This document shows, one piece after another, positions 7,803 through 15,985 of a DNA stretch of 31,160 nt (positions are counted from its first letter, which is position 1; every line of letters begins with the position of its first letter). The stretch is from contig JBDIAR010000012.1 in NCBI GenBank assembly GCA_039812545.1, positions 1-31,160 of the forward strand, in the 5' to 3' direction. Origin of the DNA: JBDIAR01 sp039812545. Its GTDB lineage: Bacteria; Actinomycetota; Actinomycetes; Actinomycetales; Dermatophilaceae. Under the pieces are notes generated by a model, which was given only the letters and a program-made list of their open reading frames with translations, made no database searches and was not told where the DNA came from. Made by a program: the position numbers and the translations under genes.

Positions 7803-8644
7803 GTGCGACTTTGCGCGTCGTCCACAGCACGGGCTACCGCTACGACGGCGGGGCGACGTCCTCCTACAACGAGGCCAGGATGACTCCGCTGTCGGATGAG
7901 AACCAGGCGGTGATGTTCTCCCGCGTCGAGATCACACCGTCGGCGTGGACTCACGGTTATGTCGACTACTGGGGGACATCGGTCACGGGGTTCGAGGTCC
8001 ACGAGCGCCATGACCAGCTCCGCGTCGTCTCCACCAGTACCGTCGACGTTCATCGGCGCGTGGATACCGATCGAAGCATCGGGTGGGAGGCATTGCGCTC
8101 GTCTCGGTGCGTCGCGCAGTATGCCGAGTATCTCCACTGCGGCCCGCTCGTCGCACCCGCACCGGAATTGGCATACCAGGTCGCTCAACTGGCGTCCCAC
8201 AGTTCGAGCCCGGAGGTCTTGGTTCCGGAGCTTCGCGAGCTCGTCGACCGGCGGATCACCTACCTGCCGGGCGTGACCAGCGTGAAGACGACCGCCGAGG
8301 AGGTGTGGGCGGCCGGAGCCGGCGTCTGCCAGGACCTGTCTCATCTGCTCATCGGAGCACTGCGGTCGGCCGGAGTGCCGACGAGGTACGTCTCGGGCTA
8401 TCTCATGGCCGAGCTCGACTGTGAGCTTGACCAGCCCACTTCGGGAGAGTCCCATGCGTGGATCGAGTACTGGGTGGGCAGTTGGGTCGGTTTGGACCCC
8501 ACGAACGCCGGAGACGTTGGCAACGATCACGTGGTCGTGGGTCATGGCCGGGACTACTCGGACGTCGCCCCGTTGCGCGGGATCTTCACCGGCGGACCCG
8601 CCGTCGACATGTTCGTCGACGTGTCGGTTACCCGCCTGCGGTGA
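7799..8644 (+). CDS. Transglutaminase family protein, third gene of the right amidoligase operon
   Basis: A 281-residue protein with an N-terminal transglutaminase-like domain (LRVVHSTGYRYDGGATSSYNEARMTP) and a papain-like core. The triad is Cys177 in GAGVCQDLSH, His219 in ESHAWIEY and Asp233 in GLDPTN; HGRDYSDVAPLRG follows. There is no signal peptide. ATG 7799 overlaps the alpha-E stop (ATGA), with GGAGGAG just upstream at 7788-7794. The ATP-grasp, alpha-E, transglutaminase gene order matches M. tuberculosis Rv2411c-Rv2410c-Rv2409c as I recall it. The family role is predicted to be hydrolysis or transfer of the amide made by the ligase. The gene ends 9 bases before the convergent GH32 pseudogene, and I see no terminator in between. 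Confidence 0.92.
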   Translation: MSATLRVVHSTGYRYDGGATSSYNEARMTPLSDENQAVMFSRVEITPSAWTHGYVDYWGTSVTGFEVHERHDQLRVVSTSTVDVHRRVDTDRSIGWEALRSSRCVAQYAEYLHCGPLVAPAPELAYQVAQLASHSSSPEVLVPELRELVDRRITYLPGVTSVKTTAEEVWAAGAGVCQDLSHLLIGALRSAGVPTRYVSGYLMAELDCELDQPTSGESHAWIEYWVGSWVGLDPTNAGDVGNDHVVVGHGRDYSDVAPLRGIFTGGPAVDMFVDVSVTRLR

Positions 8645-8653
8645 GCGAACCCG

Positions 8654-9928
8654 TCATCCCGGGGCGTTGATCGGGTAGGCGATCGCCGACCCCGTGCCGA
8701 CGAGGGTCGCGGTCAGCGGGTCCACGAGCATGATCGGCGCCGCCAGCGCCGCGGTGCCGCAATAGATCTCGACGACACCGATGTCGAGAAGGAGGCGAAC
8801 CGGGCCGCCCCAGGGCATCGACCACACACCGTTGGCGTGAGCGACGGTCAGCCCGTCGGTGCTCACGACCACGTCCAGCCGCCGCTGGTCGTCGTCGCCG
8901 ACGACAACCAGCCGATCGCCGACAACGGTCGGAGCCCACTCCAGATCGATCACCGGGCCGCCGAGCCGGGTCGGCCGATCGGGCTGGAGCGTCTGCGGAT
9001 TGCCACGCCGGGCCGCCACGGCGGGGTGGGGGGCCGGGTGGAGCGCGTCGCCCACTCGGGTGAGCAGTTGCGGGATGCTGCTGGCTCCGGCCCAGACGCC
9101 CGCCGGGTCGTCGACCGCGCGCAGCCAGTGGATCAGCCCGGGACGCCCCTGCTCGTCCCGGAACGCCGATGGGGCGTAGTACGACCGGCCGTAGGTCAAC
9201 CGGCGCCACGTTCCCGGGATGAACCGCCCGTCCACGAGGTCGCCCACGGCATACGCGACATAGTGCGGCACAGTGGGCTCCCAGACCGAGACGACCAGGA
9301 CCCACCGCCCGTCGATCTGGAGGAGTTGCGGGCACTCCCATCCGGACCCGGTCCACACCGAGTCGACTTCGTCGGTACGCCGACTCGCGAGTTCGCCTGA
9401 TTAGCGCCAGGTTTCGAGGTCTTCCGAGGTGAACAGCCAGGCCAATGCGGTGCCGTCCGTCCGGCCACCGCCGACGACCATGAGCCAGCGGGTCCCGTCG
9501 AAGAGTACGTGGGGATCGCGGAAGGCCACCACGTCGACGGCCGCCGGCACGGTGGCGACGACGGGACCCTTCGCCCACTCGACCCAGGCGTCGTCCATCG
9601 GGCGAGCCACCCGGATGCGACCGACGTCGAGGGCGGCCGTGTCCACGGAGGTGTAGACGAGACGGGCCGGACCGGTGAGTGGAATGGCGAGACTACCGCT
9701 CCACACGCCGTCATCGCCGTCGCCCGGTTCGAGGGCCACGGGCTGCAAGGTCCAGGTGAGCAGGTCCGCCGAGATCGCATGCGACCAGCGGCACTCGGGG
9801 ACCCAGACCGTCCGTTCGGGCACGTACTGCGCGAACAGGTGATAGTTCCCAGCATGGAAGGTCAGTCCGAGCGGGTCGTTGATCCACCCGGACGGGACGG
9901 TGAAGTGGATCAGTGGGCGTCCGTCCAC
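8654..9928 (-). pseudogene. GH32 beta-fructosidase-type gene interrupted by one in-frame TAA
   Basis: Read through, the frame is 425 codons and carries all three GH32 signatures: WINDPLG (nucleophile Asp18), FRDP (Asp138) and WECPQL (acid/base Glu198). Residues GYHLFAQY-like and YYAPSAF also fit the family, which hydrolyses fructans, sucrose or levan. Codon 176 is TAA (9401-9403), between DLETWR and SGELASRRTDE. Both halves stay in the same frame, so this is a nonsense change and not a frameshift; a one-base change from TAC or TAT (Tyr) would explain it. The first part alone lacks the Glu. A GTG at 9358 could restart but has no ribosome binding site. The start is GTG 9928, with AGGGAGGT at 9938-9945. 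No signal peptide or sugar transporter is nearby. A sequencing error is the alternative. Confidence 0.88.
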
Positions 9929-10026
9929 GAGTTCAGACCTCCCTCACGGCGCACTGGCTGGCTCGTGCTCGACCGCATCGGACGACCACTCTCCCACGGG
10001 CTGATGGCCACCGCTACCGTTGGTCG

Positions 10027-10131
10027 ATGCACCTGTTCGGACTCGGCGATGCCACGGACTGGCTGTCGCACTGGTGGCGCTACGAGGTCATCGGTGGCGC
10101 GAAGGGCCCTCTGCTGGTGAGCAAGTGCATA
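10027..10131 (+). pseudogene. N-terminal fragment of an unidentified protein
   Basis: ATG 10027 is preceded by TACCGT (10015-10020) and a 6-nt spacer, the same leaderless arrangement seen at intact genes here. The first ~33 residues (MHLFGLGDATDWLSHWWRYE then VIGGAKGPLLVSK) look like real protein: Trp/His-rich and amphipathic, as in the N-terminus of a small membrane protein. After LLVSK the sequence enters the AT-rich patch and the remaining open frame to 10395 is Ser/Arg-rich, typical of an antisense reading. I do not recognise the family. A gene truncated near 10131 is my reading. Confidence 0.35.
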
Positions 10132-10169
10132 GTTCGATTTCTCACTTTTGCTAAGTCAAAGAACTCGAC

Positions 10170-10328
10170 TCAACGTCTCGGCAGCCTCGGACAAAGCTTG
10201 AGTAGGTGGGCCAGCGCCGGCGACCCGTCGTGGGTGACGATGGTGGCATCGAGTCCGGCGGCGATCACGGATTCGCGCCGCTTCACGGGGAGGCCTTCTC
10301 GACGGAGGGCCCAGGTCAGCTCACCCAT
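10170..10328 (-). pseudogene. Short unidentified frame, probably a C-terminal fragment
   Basis: From ATG 10328 the frame encodes 52 residues (MGELTWALRREGLPVKRRES then VIAAGLDATIVTHDGSPALA, then HLLKLCPRLPRR). Its composition and helix-turn pattern are those of real protein, with good GC-rich codon use, and the frame is open upstream to the 3' end of the TetR gene. There is no ribosome binding site or promoter. It may be the tail of a gene whose front was lost, or a small gene read through from the TetR gene. I do not recognise it. Confidence 0.3.
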
Positions 10329-10374
10329 CACGTCCGGCGTGACAAATCGGGTCCCGGTGGGCGGTCGCTGTCGC

Positions 10375-10968
10375 TCAGAAGCTCAGACCCACTGATGCCG
10401 CCGAGTCGAGGTATGCGTCACTGGCCGCCGTACCGCCGACCACCCTGGCCACGAGGTACGCCTGAGCCATACCGGTGAGGAAGGGCGCGCCCGCCGCCGC
10501 CCGCCGCCGGGCCCGTTGTGCCGGAACCCCTTGATCGCGCAGGTATGCGTGCAGGTAGGTCGCGCACGCCGCCTTGATATCGGCGAAAGCCTGGTGCGAC
10601 AAAGCGGCCAGTTCGGGGTCCCGCCGACTGCGACCCCAGATCTCCAGAATCAGCCCTTCGTCGAGCACCTCCTTGGGGAAGTTGTCGAGCAGCAGCCTCA
10701 GGGTGGTCACGGGGTCCGGGACGGGCGTCGCCTTCGCGGCGTCCAGAATGGCGCCGACTCGCCCGCCGATGATCGAACCCGCCACGGCAGTGACGAGTTC
10801 GTCCTTGCTTGCGTAGTAGCCATAGATCGCTCCGGCGGACAAGCCGCTGTGTTCGATGATGTCGGCCATCGTCGTGCCCTGCAGGCCGCCGGCGACGAAC
10901 GCCGACAGCGCACCTTGGTGGATGCGTTCGCGCATGGCGAGGCGGTGTGCTTCGGACACTCTGGGCAT
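10375..10968 (-). CDS. TetR-family transcriptional regulator
   Basis: A 197-residue repressor-type protein. Residues 10-60 form the TetR helix-turn-helix (GALSAFVAGGLQGTTMADII, then SGLSAGAIYGYYASKDEL). The remainder is a helical ligand-binding and dimer domain whose ligand cannot be predicted. It is transcribed divergently from the membrane protein gene at 11067, and two dyads with TCGTTTT arms lie between them, so it very probably represses that gene and itself. ATG 10968 has no Shine-Dalgarno; on the minus strand TAGCGT (10980-10975) lies 6 nt upstream, so the mRNA is probably leaderless and the operator at 10983-11000 sits directly against this -10. Confidence 0.92.
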   Translation of the reverse strand: MPRVSEAHRLAMRERIHQGALSAFVAGGLQGTTMADIIEHSGLSAGAIYGYYASKDELVTAVAGSIIGGRVGAILDAAKATPVPDPVTTLRLLLDNFPKEVLDEGLILEIWGRSRRDPELAALSHQAFADIKAACATYLHAYLRDQGVPAQRARRRAAAGAPFLTGMAQAYLVARVVGGTAASDAYLDSAASVGLSF

Positions 10969-10982
10969 CCCCGCACGCTATC

Positions 10983-11000
10983 AAAAGGAACGTTCGTTTT
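10983..11000. promoter_or_regulatory. TetR-type operator 1
   Basis: AAAAGGAACGTTCGTTTT is an 18-bp near-perfect palindrome around AACGTT, with one mismatched pair. It abuts the minus-strand -10 of the TetR gene (10975-10980). Its right end overlaps TTGACA (10999-11004), a perfect -35 for the divergent membrane protein gene. One bound dimer could block both promoters. Confidence 0.7.
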
Positions 11001-11032
11001 GACAGGTGGGCCACCGCGGGTGTTCCATAAAG

Positions 11033-11046
11033 AACGATCATTCGTT
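11033..11046. promoter_or_regulatory. TetR-type operator 2
   Basis: AACGATCATTCGTT has perfect AACGA/TCGTT arms around TCAT and, with the following TTTTGA, repeats the TTCGTTTTGA seen at operator 1. It lies about 30 bases downstream of TTGACA, near the transcription start of the membrane protein gene and before its ribosome binding site. Confidence 0.65.
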
Positions 11047-11066
11047 TTGAACTAGGAGGGATGACG

Positions 11067-12071
11067 ATGGACGAATCGAACTCGCCCACCGCAGCTGTCG
11101 CCGCACCGCACACGACCTGGCAGGTCACCGGCCGGACGACCGGCGCGGCCGCGCTCATCGTGTGCGGCGTGCTGCTCGCCTTCCTATGGCCCACCGCCAC
11201 CAGCACCATCAAGGATCTCCCGGTCCTCGTCGCCGGCTCCGGGACCCACGCGATCCAGGTGCAGGCGGCGCTGGCGAACACCGGGCTGTTCAGCCCACGG
11301 TCTGCCGCCGGCCGCGCCGAGGCCGTCGAACTCATCGAGCAACGCCAGGCATACGGGGCCGTGGTCTTGCCCGACCAGCCGGGCGGGAGCGTCGAAATCC
11401 TGACCGCCACGGCCGCCAGTCCCGTTGCAGCCCAAGTGATCGGCCAGGTGGCCGCCAAGCTCGGACCGACGACGGTTAAGACGACCGACGTCGTGCCGCT
11501 GTCGTCGGGGGACCCGCGCGGGACAGGGCTGGCCGTCGCGGCCCTGCCACTCGCGATGGGCGGCATGACCGGGGGTGTCCTCATCGCGATGCTCGTCGTC
11601 GGGCCGTGGCGACGCCTCACGGCGTCGTTGGCGTATGCCGTCGTCGGCGGCGCGGGTATCGCCGCCATCCTGCACACCTGGTTCGCAGTCCTGCCGGGGT
11701 CCTTCGTCGCGACGTGGGCCGTGGTGACTGCCTCGCTGGCGGCGACCTGTTGCGTCATCGTCGGACTGCACTCCCTGATCGGCCGGATCGGCATACCGAT
11801 CGGCGCGATTCTCACGCTGTTCGTCGGGAACCCGCTCTCGTCGGCCAATGCGCCGATGGAGTTCCTGCCGACCCCGTGGGGCCAGGTGGGACAGGGCTTC
11901 GTCCCCGGGGCAAGCGCCACCCTGCTGCGCCTGGTGAACTACTTCCCGAACGCCTCGACGGGGGTCTACTGGCTGACGATCGCGGTGTGGGGAATCGTCG
12001 GCGTCATCCTGATGCTGACCGGTCGGCACCGGCGCGACGAAGTCGTCCACGTGGAGGGCGCCGTGGAGTGA
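11067..12071 (+). CDS. ABC-2-like / YhgE-Pip-like membrane protein under TetR control
   Basis: A 334-residue integral membrane protein. One TM helix near residues 28-48 is followed by an extracytoplasmic domain of about 100 residues (DLPVLVAGSGTHAIQVQAAL) and then about five TM helices (about 152-175, 185-205, 213-238, 240-260, 298-318). This is the layout of DUF3533/ABC-2-type permease-like proteins, often under TetR regulators and linked to export or stress from hydrophobic compounds. No ATPase is adjacent. AGGAGGG (11054-11060) directly touches an ATG at 11061, so the in-frame ATG at 11067, spaced 6 nt, is the better start; this removes two residues. Transport function is inferred from topology and neighbour only. 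Confidence 0.75.
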   Translation: MDESNSPTAAVAAPHTTWQVTGRTTGAAALIVCGVLLAFLWPTATSTIKDLPVLVAGSGTHAIQVQAALANTGLFSPRSAAGRAEAVELIEQRQAYGAVVLPDQPGGSVEILTATAASPVAAQVIGQVAAKLGPTTVKTTDVVPLSSGDPRGTGLAVAALPLAMGGMTGGVLIAMLVVGPWRRLTASLAYAVVGGAGIAAILHTWFAVLPGSFVATWAVVTASLAATCCVIVGLHSLIGRIGIPIGAILTLFVGNPLSSANAPMEFLPTPWGQVGQGFVPGASATLLRLVNYFPNASTGVYWLTIAVWGIVGVILMLTGRHRRDEVVHVEGAVE

Positions 12072-12082
12072 GTCGGGCGGGC

Positions 12083-12088
12083 TAGAGT
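12083..12088 (+). promoter_or_regulatory. Leaderless-type -10 of the M3 peptidase gene
   Basis: TAGAGT followed by 7 nt and GTG 12096. There is no Shine-Dalgarno, so the transcript probably starts at the start codon. Confidence 0.5.
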
Positions 12089-12095
12089 TCCGCGC

Positions 12096-14027
12096 GTGAG
12101 ACCTGAACTCCTCCCCATCGCCTTACCGCAACCGCGGGTCGCCGAAAGCTGGCTCGACGAGCGCGCGAACCACGGGCTGCGCACCGTCCGGGGCATCGCC
12201 GACGAGGTCCGCCAGGGCTGCTCCAGTGCGGAGGAGGCCATCGGCCGGTGGAATGATCTTGAGATTGCGATGTCCGAAGTCGTCTCTGCCGCATCGCTGT
12301 TCAGCGAAGTCCACCCGGATGAGCAGGTTCGCGCCAGAGCAGATCTCGCGCTTCAGGATGCGCAGGCGTTACAGATCGAACTCGCCCAGGACCCCGTCCT
12401 GTATGCCGTGTTCTCCGGTCTCGACGCCACAGGCCTCAGCCCGCTCAGGGCGCGTGCCCTGGACCGCTTGCTGCGGGACTTCCGCCGAGCCGGCGTCGCG
12501 CTCGCCCCGCCACAGCGGGCTCGGCTTAAGGAGATCGTCGATCGACAAGTCGTGCTGGGGCAGGTGATCAGCAAGAACACCCGTGACGATGTCCGCTCCA
12601 TCAAGCTGGCCCCCGACCGGCTGGCCGGTATGCCGTCGGATTGGATCCAGGCCCACCCCCCGGGCGAGGACGGGCTCGTGACGATCACGACCGACTATCC
12701 CGACGCGATCCCCTTCCGGACCTTCGCCCGGGACCGGGCCGCCCGGCAGGAGTTGGCCGTGGAGTTCCTCAGCTGCGGCTGGCCGGCGAATGACGTTCTG
12801 CTACAAGAACTCTTCGCGTTGCGCGCCGAGCACGCCGGACTCCTCGGTTTCGACACCTGGGCGGATTACGACGCCCAGGTCAAGATGATCGGCTCGGGTC
12901 CCAAGATCTGGGAGTTCGTCACGTCCATCAGTGCCGCAGCCCGGGAGCGGGCGTCCATTGACAAGGAGGTGTTGCTGGATCGGCTGCGCCAGGACGTGCC
13001 GGACGCCACCGACATCACCACGGCGGATGTCATGTACTACGCCGAGGCGATTCGCCGGGAGAACTACGCCGTCGACGCTCAAGAGGTCCGGCAATACTTC
13101 GATGCCGCCGCTGTCCGGGAGGGTCTGCTGTCGGTCACCGGGCGGCTCTTCGGCCTCACCTGGCTACCGGTCCAGGACGCGGTCACCTGGCACGAGGACG
13201 TACTGGCATACGACGTGTGGCTCCAGGATCCGGCCGGGAAGGGCGAGTTGATCGGTCGGATCTATCTCGATCTGTTTCCGCGCGAGGGCAAGTACAAACA
13301 CGCGGCCCAGTTCACCCTGGCGTCCGGGGTCGCGGATCGCCACCTCGCCGAGGGAGTGCTGGTCTGCAACTTCTCGCGCGGCTTGATGGAGCACGACGAG
13401 GTCGTGACCCTTTTTCACGAGTTCGGCCACCTCGTCCACCACATCGTCGCCGGGCGTCAGCCCCTCGTCCGGTTCTCCGGCGTCGCGACGGAGTGGGACT
13501 TCGTCGAGGCACCCAGCCAGATGCTGGAGGAATGGGCTTGGGATCCGGCCGTCCTGGCGACCTTCGCCAAGGACCGCGACGGGCGACCGATCCCCGCGGA
13601 CCTGGTCGAGCGGATGCGTCGGGGCAACGATTTCGGCAAGGGCTACCAGGCTCGGACCCAGATGTTCTACGCCGCCGTCTCGTACGACTTCCATGTCGCC
13701 CCACACGACGATCTGACCGAGCGGCTGCGCGAATTGCAGTCTCGCTTCTCAGATTTCCCGTATCTGCCCGGAACGCACATGCACTGCAGCTTCGGACATC
13801 TCGACGGCTACTCCAGTGGGTATTACACCTACATGTGGTCCCTGGTGATCGCGAAGGACCTGTTCTCCGCGTTCGACCCGGCCGACCTGTTCGATCCGCA
13901 GATCGCGCTGGCATACCGGGACAAGGTCTTGGCACGCGGCGGTGCCGCCGACGCGGCGGACCTCGTCGCTGATTTCCTCGGCCGCCCCTACACCTTCGAC
14001 GCGTATGCCAGGTGGTTGGCCGAGTGA
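12096..14027 (+). CDS. M3-family zinc oligopeptidase (thimet oligopeptidase-like)
   Basis: A 643-residue cytoplasmic metallopeptidase. The zinc site is complete: HEFGH at 441-445 and the third ligand Glu471 in DFVEAPSQMLEEW, the same spacing as in thimet oligopeptidase. The C-terminal GHLDGYSSGYYTYMWS segment is the substrate-binding loop of the family. Length (about 640-680) and helical architecture fit, and no signal peptide is seen. Role: cleavage of short peptides left by proteasome or protease action. Its GTG start at 12096 is leaderless-type and lies 24 bases after the membrane protein gene. The stop overlaps the acylphosphatase start (GTGA), so the two are cotranscribed. Confidence 0.93.
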   Translation: MRPELLPIALPQPRVAESWLDERANHGLRTVRGIADEVRQGCSSAEEAIGRWNDLEIAMSEVVSAASLFSEVHPDEQVRARADLALQDAQALQIELAQDPVLYAVFSGLDATGLSPLRARALDRLLRDFRRAGVALAPPQRARLKEIVDRQVVLGQVISKNTRDDVRSIKLAPDRLAGMPSDWIQAHPPGEDGLVTITTDYPDAIPFRTFARDRAARQELAVEFLSCGWPANDVLLQELFALRAEHAGLLGFDTWADYDAQVKMIGSGPKIWEFVTSISAAARERASIDKEVLLDRLRQDVPDATDITTADVMYYAEAIRRENYAVDAQEVRQYFDAAAVREGLLSVTGRLFGLTWLPVQDAVTWHEDVLAYDVWLQDPAGKGELIGRIYLDLFPREGKYKHAAQFTLASGVADRHLAEGVLVCNFSRGLMEHDEVVTLFHEFGHLVHHIVAGRQPLVRFSGVATEWDFVEAPSQMLEEWAWDPAVLATFAKDRDGRPIPADLVERMRRGNDFGKGYQARTQMFYAAVSYDFHVAPHDDLTERLRELQSRFSDFPYLPGTHMHCSFGHLDGYSSGYYTYMWSLVIAKDLFSAFDPADLFDPQIALAYRDKVLARGGAADAADLVADFLGRPYTFDAYARWLAE

Positions 14028-14329
14028 GCGGGTATGCCGGGGCCGAGGTCGTCCGGGTCACCGCGTTCGTCCGAGGCCGGGTGCAAGGCGTCGGCTTCCG
14101 CTGGTGGGTGCGTTCCCAAGCCCTCGAACTCGGGTTGTCCGGTTATGCGAGCAACCTGAGCGACGGCCGGGTCGAGGTGCTCGCGCAGGGACCGGCGGCA
14201 GCCATCGAGGACCTGATGGAGCGGTTGCGTGAGTTCCCGTCCAGTCGCCACCGGCCCGGGGCCGTGAGCGGTGTGACGGTCACCCACGGCCCGCCGTTGA
14301 CCACGCTGCACGGATTCTCCGAGCGCTGA
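14024..14329 (+). CDS. acyP: Acylphosphatase
   Basis: A 101-residue protein that hydrolyses carboxyl-phosphate bonds. The catalytic pair is visible: Arg26 in GRVQGVGFRWW and Asn44 in GYASNLSDGRVEV. The whole protein is one acylphosphatase ferredoxin-like fold. I choose GTG 14024, which overlaps the upstream TGA by 4 bases and has AGGTGG (14010-14015) 8 nt before it. An in-frame GTG at 14012 lies inside the peptidase gene and is less likely. acyP commonly lies near smc in actinobacteria; here two minus-strand genes separate them. Confidence 0.93.
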   Translation: MSGYAGAEVVRVTAFVRGRVQGVGFRWWVRSQALELGLSGYASNLSDGRVEVLAQGPAAAIEDLMERLREFPSSRHRPGAVSGVTVTHGPPLTTLHGFSER

Positions 14330-14332
14330 CCC

Positions 14333-14674
14333 TCAGCCGAGGTACGGGCGGCCTTCGTTGAGCTCGGCCGCGATTCGCTCGTGGTGGTGGATCACCTCGT
14401 CGACGACGAACGAGAGGAACTTCTCGGCGAACGCCGGATCCAGTCCCGCGTTCTGAGCCAGCTCGCGCAGCCGCGCCACCTGTTGGGCCTCACGTCCGGG
14501 ATCGGCCGGCGGCATACCGAGCTCCGCTTTGAGCCGACCGACCGCCTGGGTGCACTTGAATCGCTCGGCCAGAGTGTGGATGAGGATGGCGTCGATATTG
14601 TCGATGCTCGAACGCAGTCGGGCCAGCTCGTTCGGGACACCGGTGGTCGGCGTCGTCGCCTCGTCGGACGTCAT
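14333..14674 (-). CDS. Chorismate mutase, AroQ type
   Basis: A 113-residue helical protein. The AroQ pattern is clear: LARLRSSIDNIDAILIHTLA, ERFKCTQAVGRLKAELGMPP and DPGREAQQVARL, with the conserved Arg, Lys and Arg-Glu that hold chorismate. It converts chorismate to prephenate for Phe/Tyr synthesis. There is no secretion signal. On the minus strand TACAGT (14687-14682) lies 7 nt before ATG 14674, so it probably has its own leaderless promoter although the deacetylase gene lies 60 bases upstream on the same strand. It converges on acyP with 3 bases between them. Confidence 0.93.
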   Translation of the reverse strand: MTSDEATTPTTGVPNELARLRSSIDNIDAILIHTLAERFKCTQAVGRLKAELGMPPADPGREAQQVARLRELAQNAGLDPAFAEKFLSFVVDEVIHHHERIAAELNEGRPYLG

Positions 14675-14734
14675 GGCTCACACTGTAGGGTCCGCGTGCC
14701 GGTCGGCGCCGTGCCGTTCGAAGCCGTTCCCGTC

Positions 14735-15985
14735 CTAGAGGGACTTCCACCCCTGCCGAGGGGCCGTGCCGACCGGCAGGCGCTGCAGCCGGCCCATCAG
14801 AGCCGGATCCTGGGCATCGAGCCAGTCGCACAGCTGGCGCATCGAGATGAACTGGACCTCGGGCAGTTTCGACCAGCGCAACATGACCGTCTCGACCGCG
14901 TCCATGTAGATCCCGCCACACCACTGTTCGAAGTGATTGCCGATGACCAAGGGCGCGCGATTGCCGTTGTAGGCGCGGTCGAACGCCGACTGGTATGCCG
15001 CGACGACCTGATCGCGCCACCCCGGGTATGCCGCTGCGGCACCGCGCGTCTTGCCGCCGTTCTGAACCGTCATGAAGTTATAGTCCATCGCGAGGACCTC
15101 GCGCGATTGCCCCGGGAAGGGGATCGAGGGCATCGACAGATCCCACATCCCGAACTGGTTCCGTTCCGGCCACTTCTGCGTCCGGCCCCAACTCGAGTCG
15201 TAGCGCCACTTCAGGTCGTGAGCCGTCGGAAGCAGGCCGGTGCGCCCCTCCAGACACGGAGTGCGCGATCCGACGAGTTCCTTGCGGTAGTCGAAGGGGA
15301 AGGGGGCGAGGTCGGTGAAGCCGGTCGTCGTGCGCCACGTCGTGACGAACTGGACGGCTTGGTCGATCTCGGACCGCCATTGGGCGGGAGTCCAGCGACC
15401 GACTCCGTTGGGGCCGCAGAAGTGCCCGTTGAAGTGGGTGCCGATTTCATGGCCCTCCAGCCAGGCGCGTCGGATCGAGGTGATCGTGCGACGCAGCGAG
15501 GTCGGATTGAGGAACGGGATCTCCGAACTGCCGACCGGACGCCCGGGCGGGTGGTACAGGTTGCGCTTGCCTTCGGGGAGCAGGAAGAGCCCCGACAAGA
15601 AGAGGGTCATCGACCCGCCGAACCGTGCGCTGATGTCGAGGAACCGGGTCAGCTGCAGTGAGGCGGTGTCCGCGGCGCCGTCCCAGGAGATGACGACGAA
15701 CTGCTTCGGGGTCTTGCCGGCGCCGAGCGGCTTGGGGACCGGCTGATGGGGTTGCGGCCCGGTGTCCATCGTGGAGCCGTCGCCGATGAGCGTGCCGCTG
15801 ACCGACGGTGGCTTCGTGGGGTTCGCCGCGGGCTTGGCGGTCAGCGGCGAGCCTCCCGGGCCGGATGGGCCGCCCGGCCCGCCCGGCCCGGCGGGGCTAC
15901 CCGTGTCGGTGCACCCGGTGAGGGCCAGCGCCCCGGCACCGGCCAGAAATGCCAGGACTCCCCGGCGGTCGACTTCTCGCTCCAT
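14735..15985 (-). CDS. Polysaccharide deacetylase-like (NodB-fold) lipoprotein
   Basis: A 416-residue exported protein. The N-terminus has a twin-arginine-like DRRGVLAFLAGAG and a lipobox LTGC (Cys25), followed by a collagen-like Gly/Pro linker (about 30-47) and a Pro/Lys-rich spacer. The NodB-type motifs are FVVISWDGAAD (Asp102, Asp106) and EGHEIGTHFNGHF (His179, His184), which supply the general base and metal ligands. Late blocks include VIGNHFEQW and QFISMRQLCDWL. It probably acts on cell-wall or surface glycans outside the membrane. GGGGAC lies just before ATG 15985 and a GATACAAC -10-like box about 30 nt upstream (16014-16021, minus). The substrate is unknown. Divergent from smc. Confidence 0.85.
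   Translation of the reverse strand: MEREVDRRGVLAFLAGAGALALTGCTDTGSPAGPGGPGGPSGPGGSPLTAKPAANPTKPPSVSGTLIGDGSTMDTGPQPHQPVPKPLGAGKTPKQFVVISWDGAADTASLQLTRFLDISARFGGSMTLFLSGLFLLPEGKRNLYHPPGRPVGSSEIPFLNPTSLRRTITSIRRAWLEGHEIGTHFNGHFCGPNGVGRWTPAQWRSEIDQAVQFVTTWRTTTGFTDLAPFPFDYRKELVGSRTPCLEGRTGLLPTAHDLKWRYDSSWGRTQKWPERNQFGMWDLSMPSIPFPGQSREVLAMDYNFMTVQNGGKTRGAAAAYPGWRDQVVAAYQSAFDRAYNGNRAPLVIGNHFEQWCGGIYMDAVETVMLRWSKLPEVQFISMRQLCDWLDAQDPALMGRLQRLPVGTAPRQGWKSL

Larger units (their letters stand above)
9929..10374. other. Gene-poor scar with two fragments and an AT-rich patch
   Basis: This 446-base stretch holds the GH32 ribosome binding site, a protein-like start on the plus strand (10027) and a short protein-like frame on the minus strand (10170-10328). 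Between the two fragments, bases about 10125-10172 are only about 40 % GC (for example TTTCTCACTTTTGCTAAGTC). The rest is ordinary for the genome. This looks like a rearrangement junction and not an intact gene region. Confidence 0.5.

Noticed and set aside
9401..9403. Recoding or selenocysteine-type readthrough of the GH32 stop
   Set aside because: The codon is TAA, not TGA, with no structure that would suggest recoding; GH32 enzymes need none.
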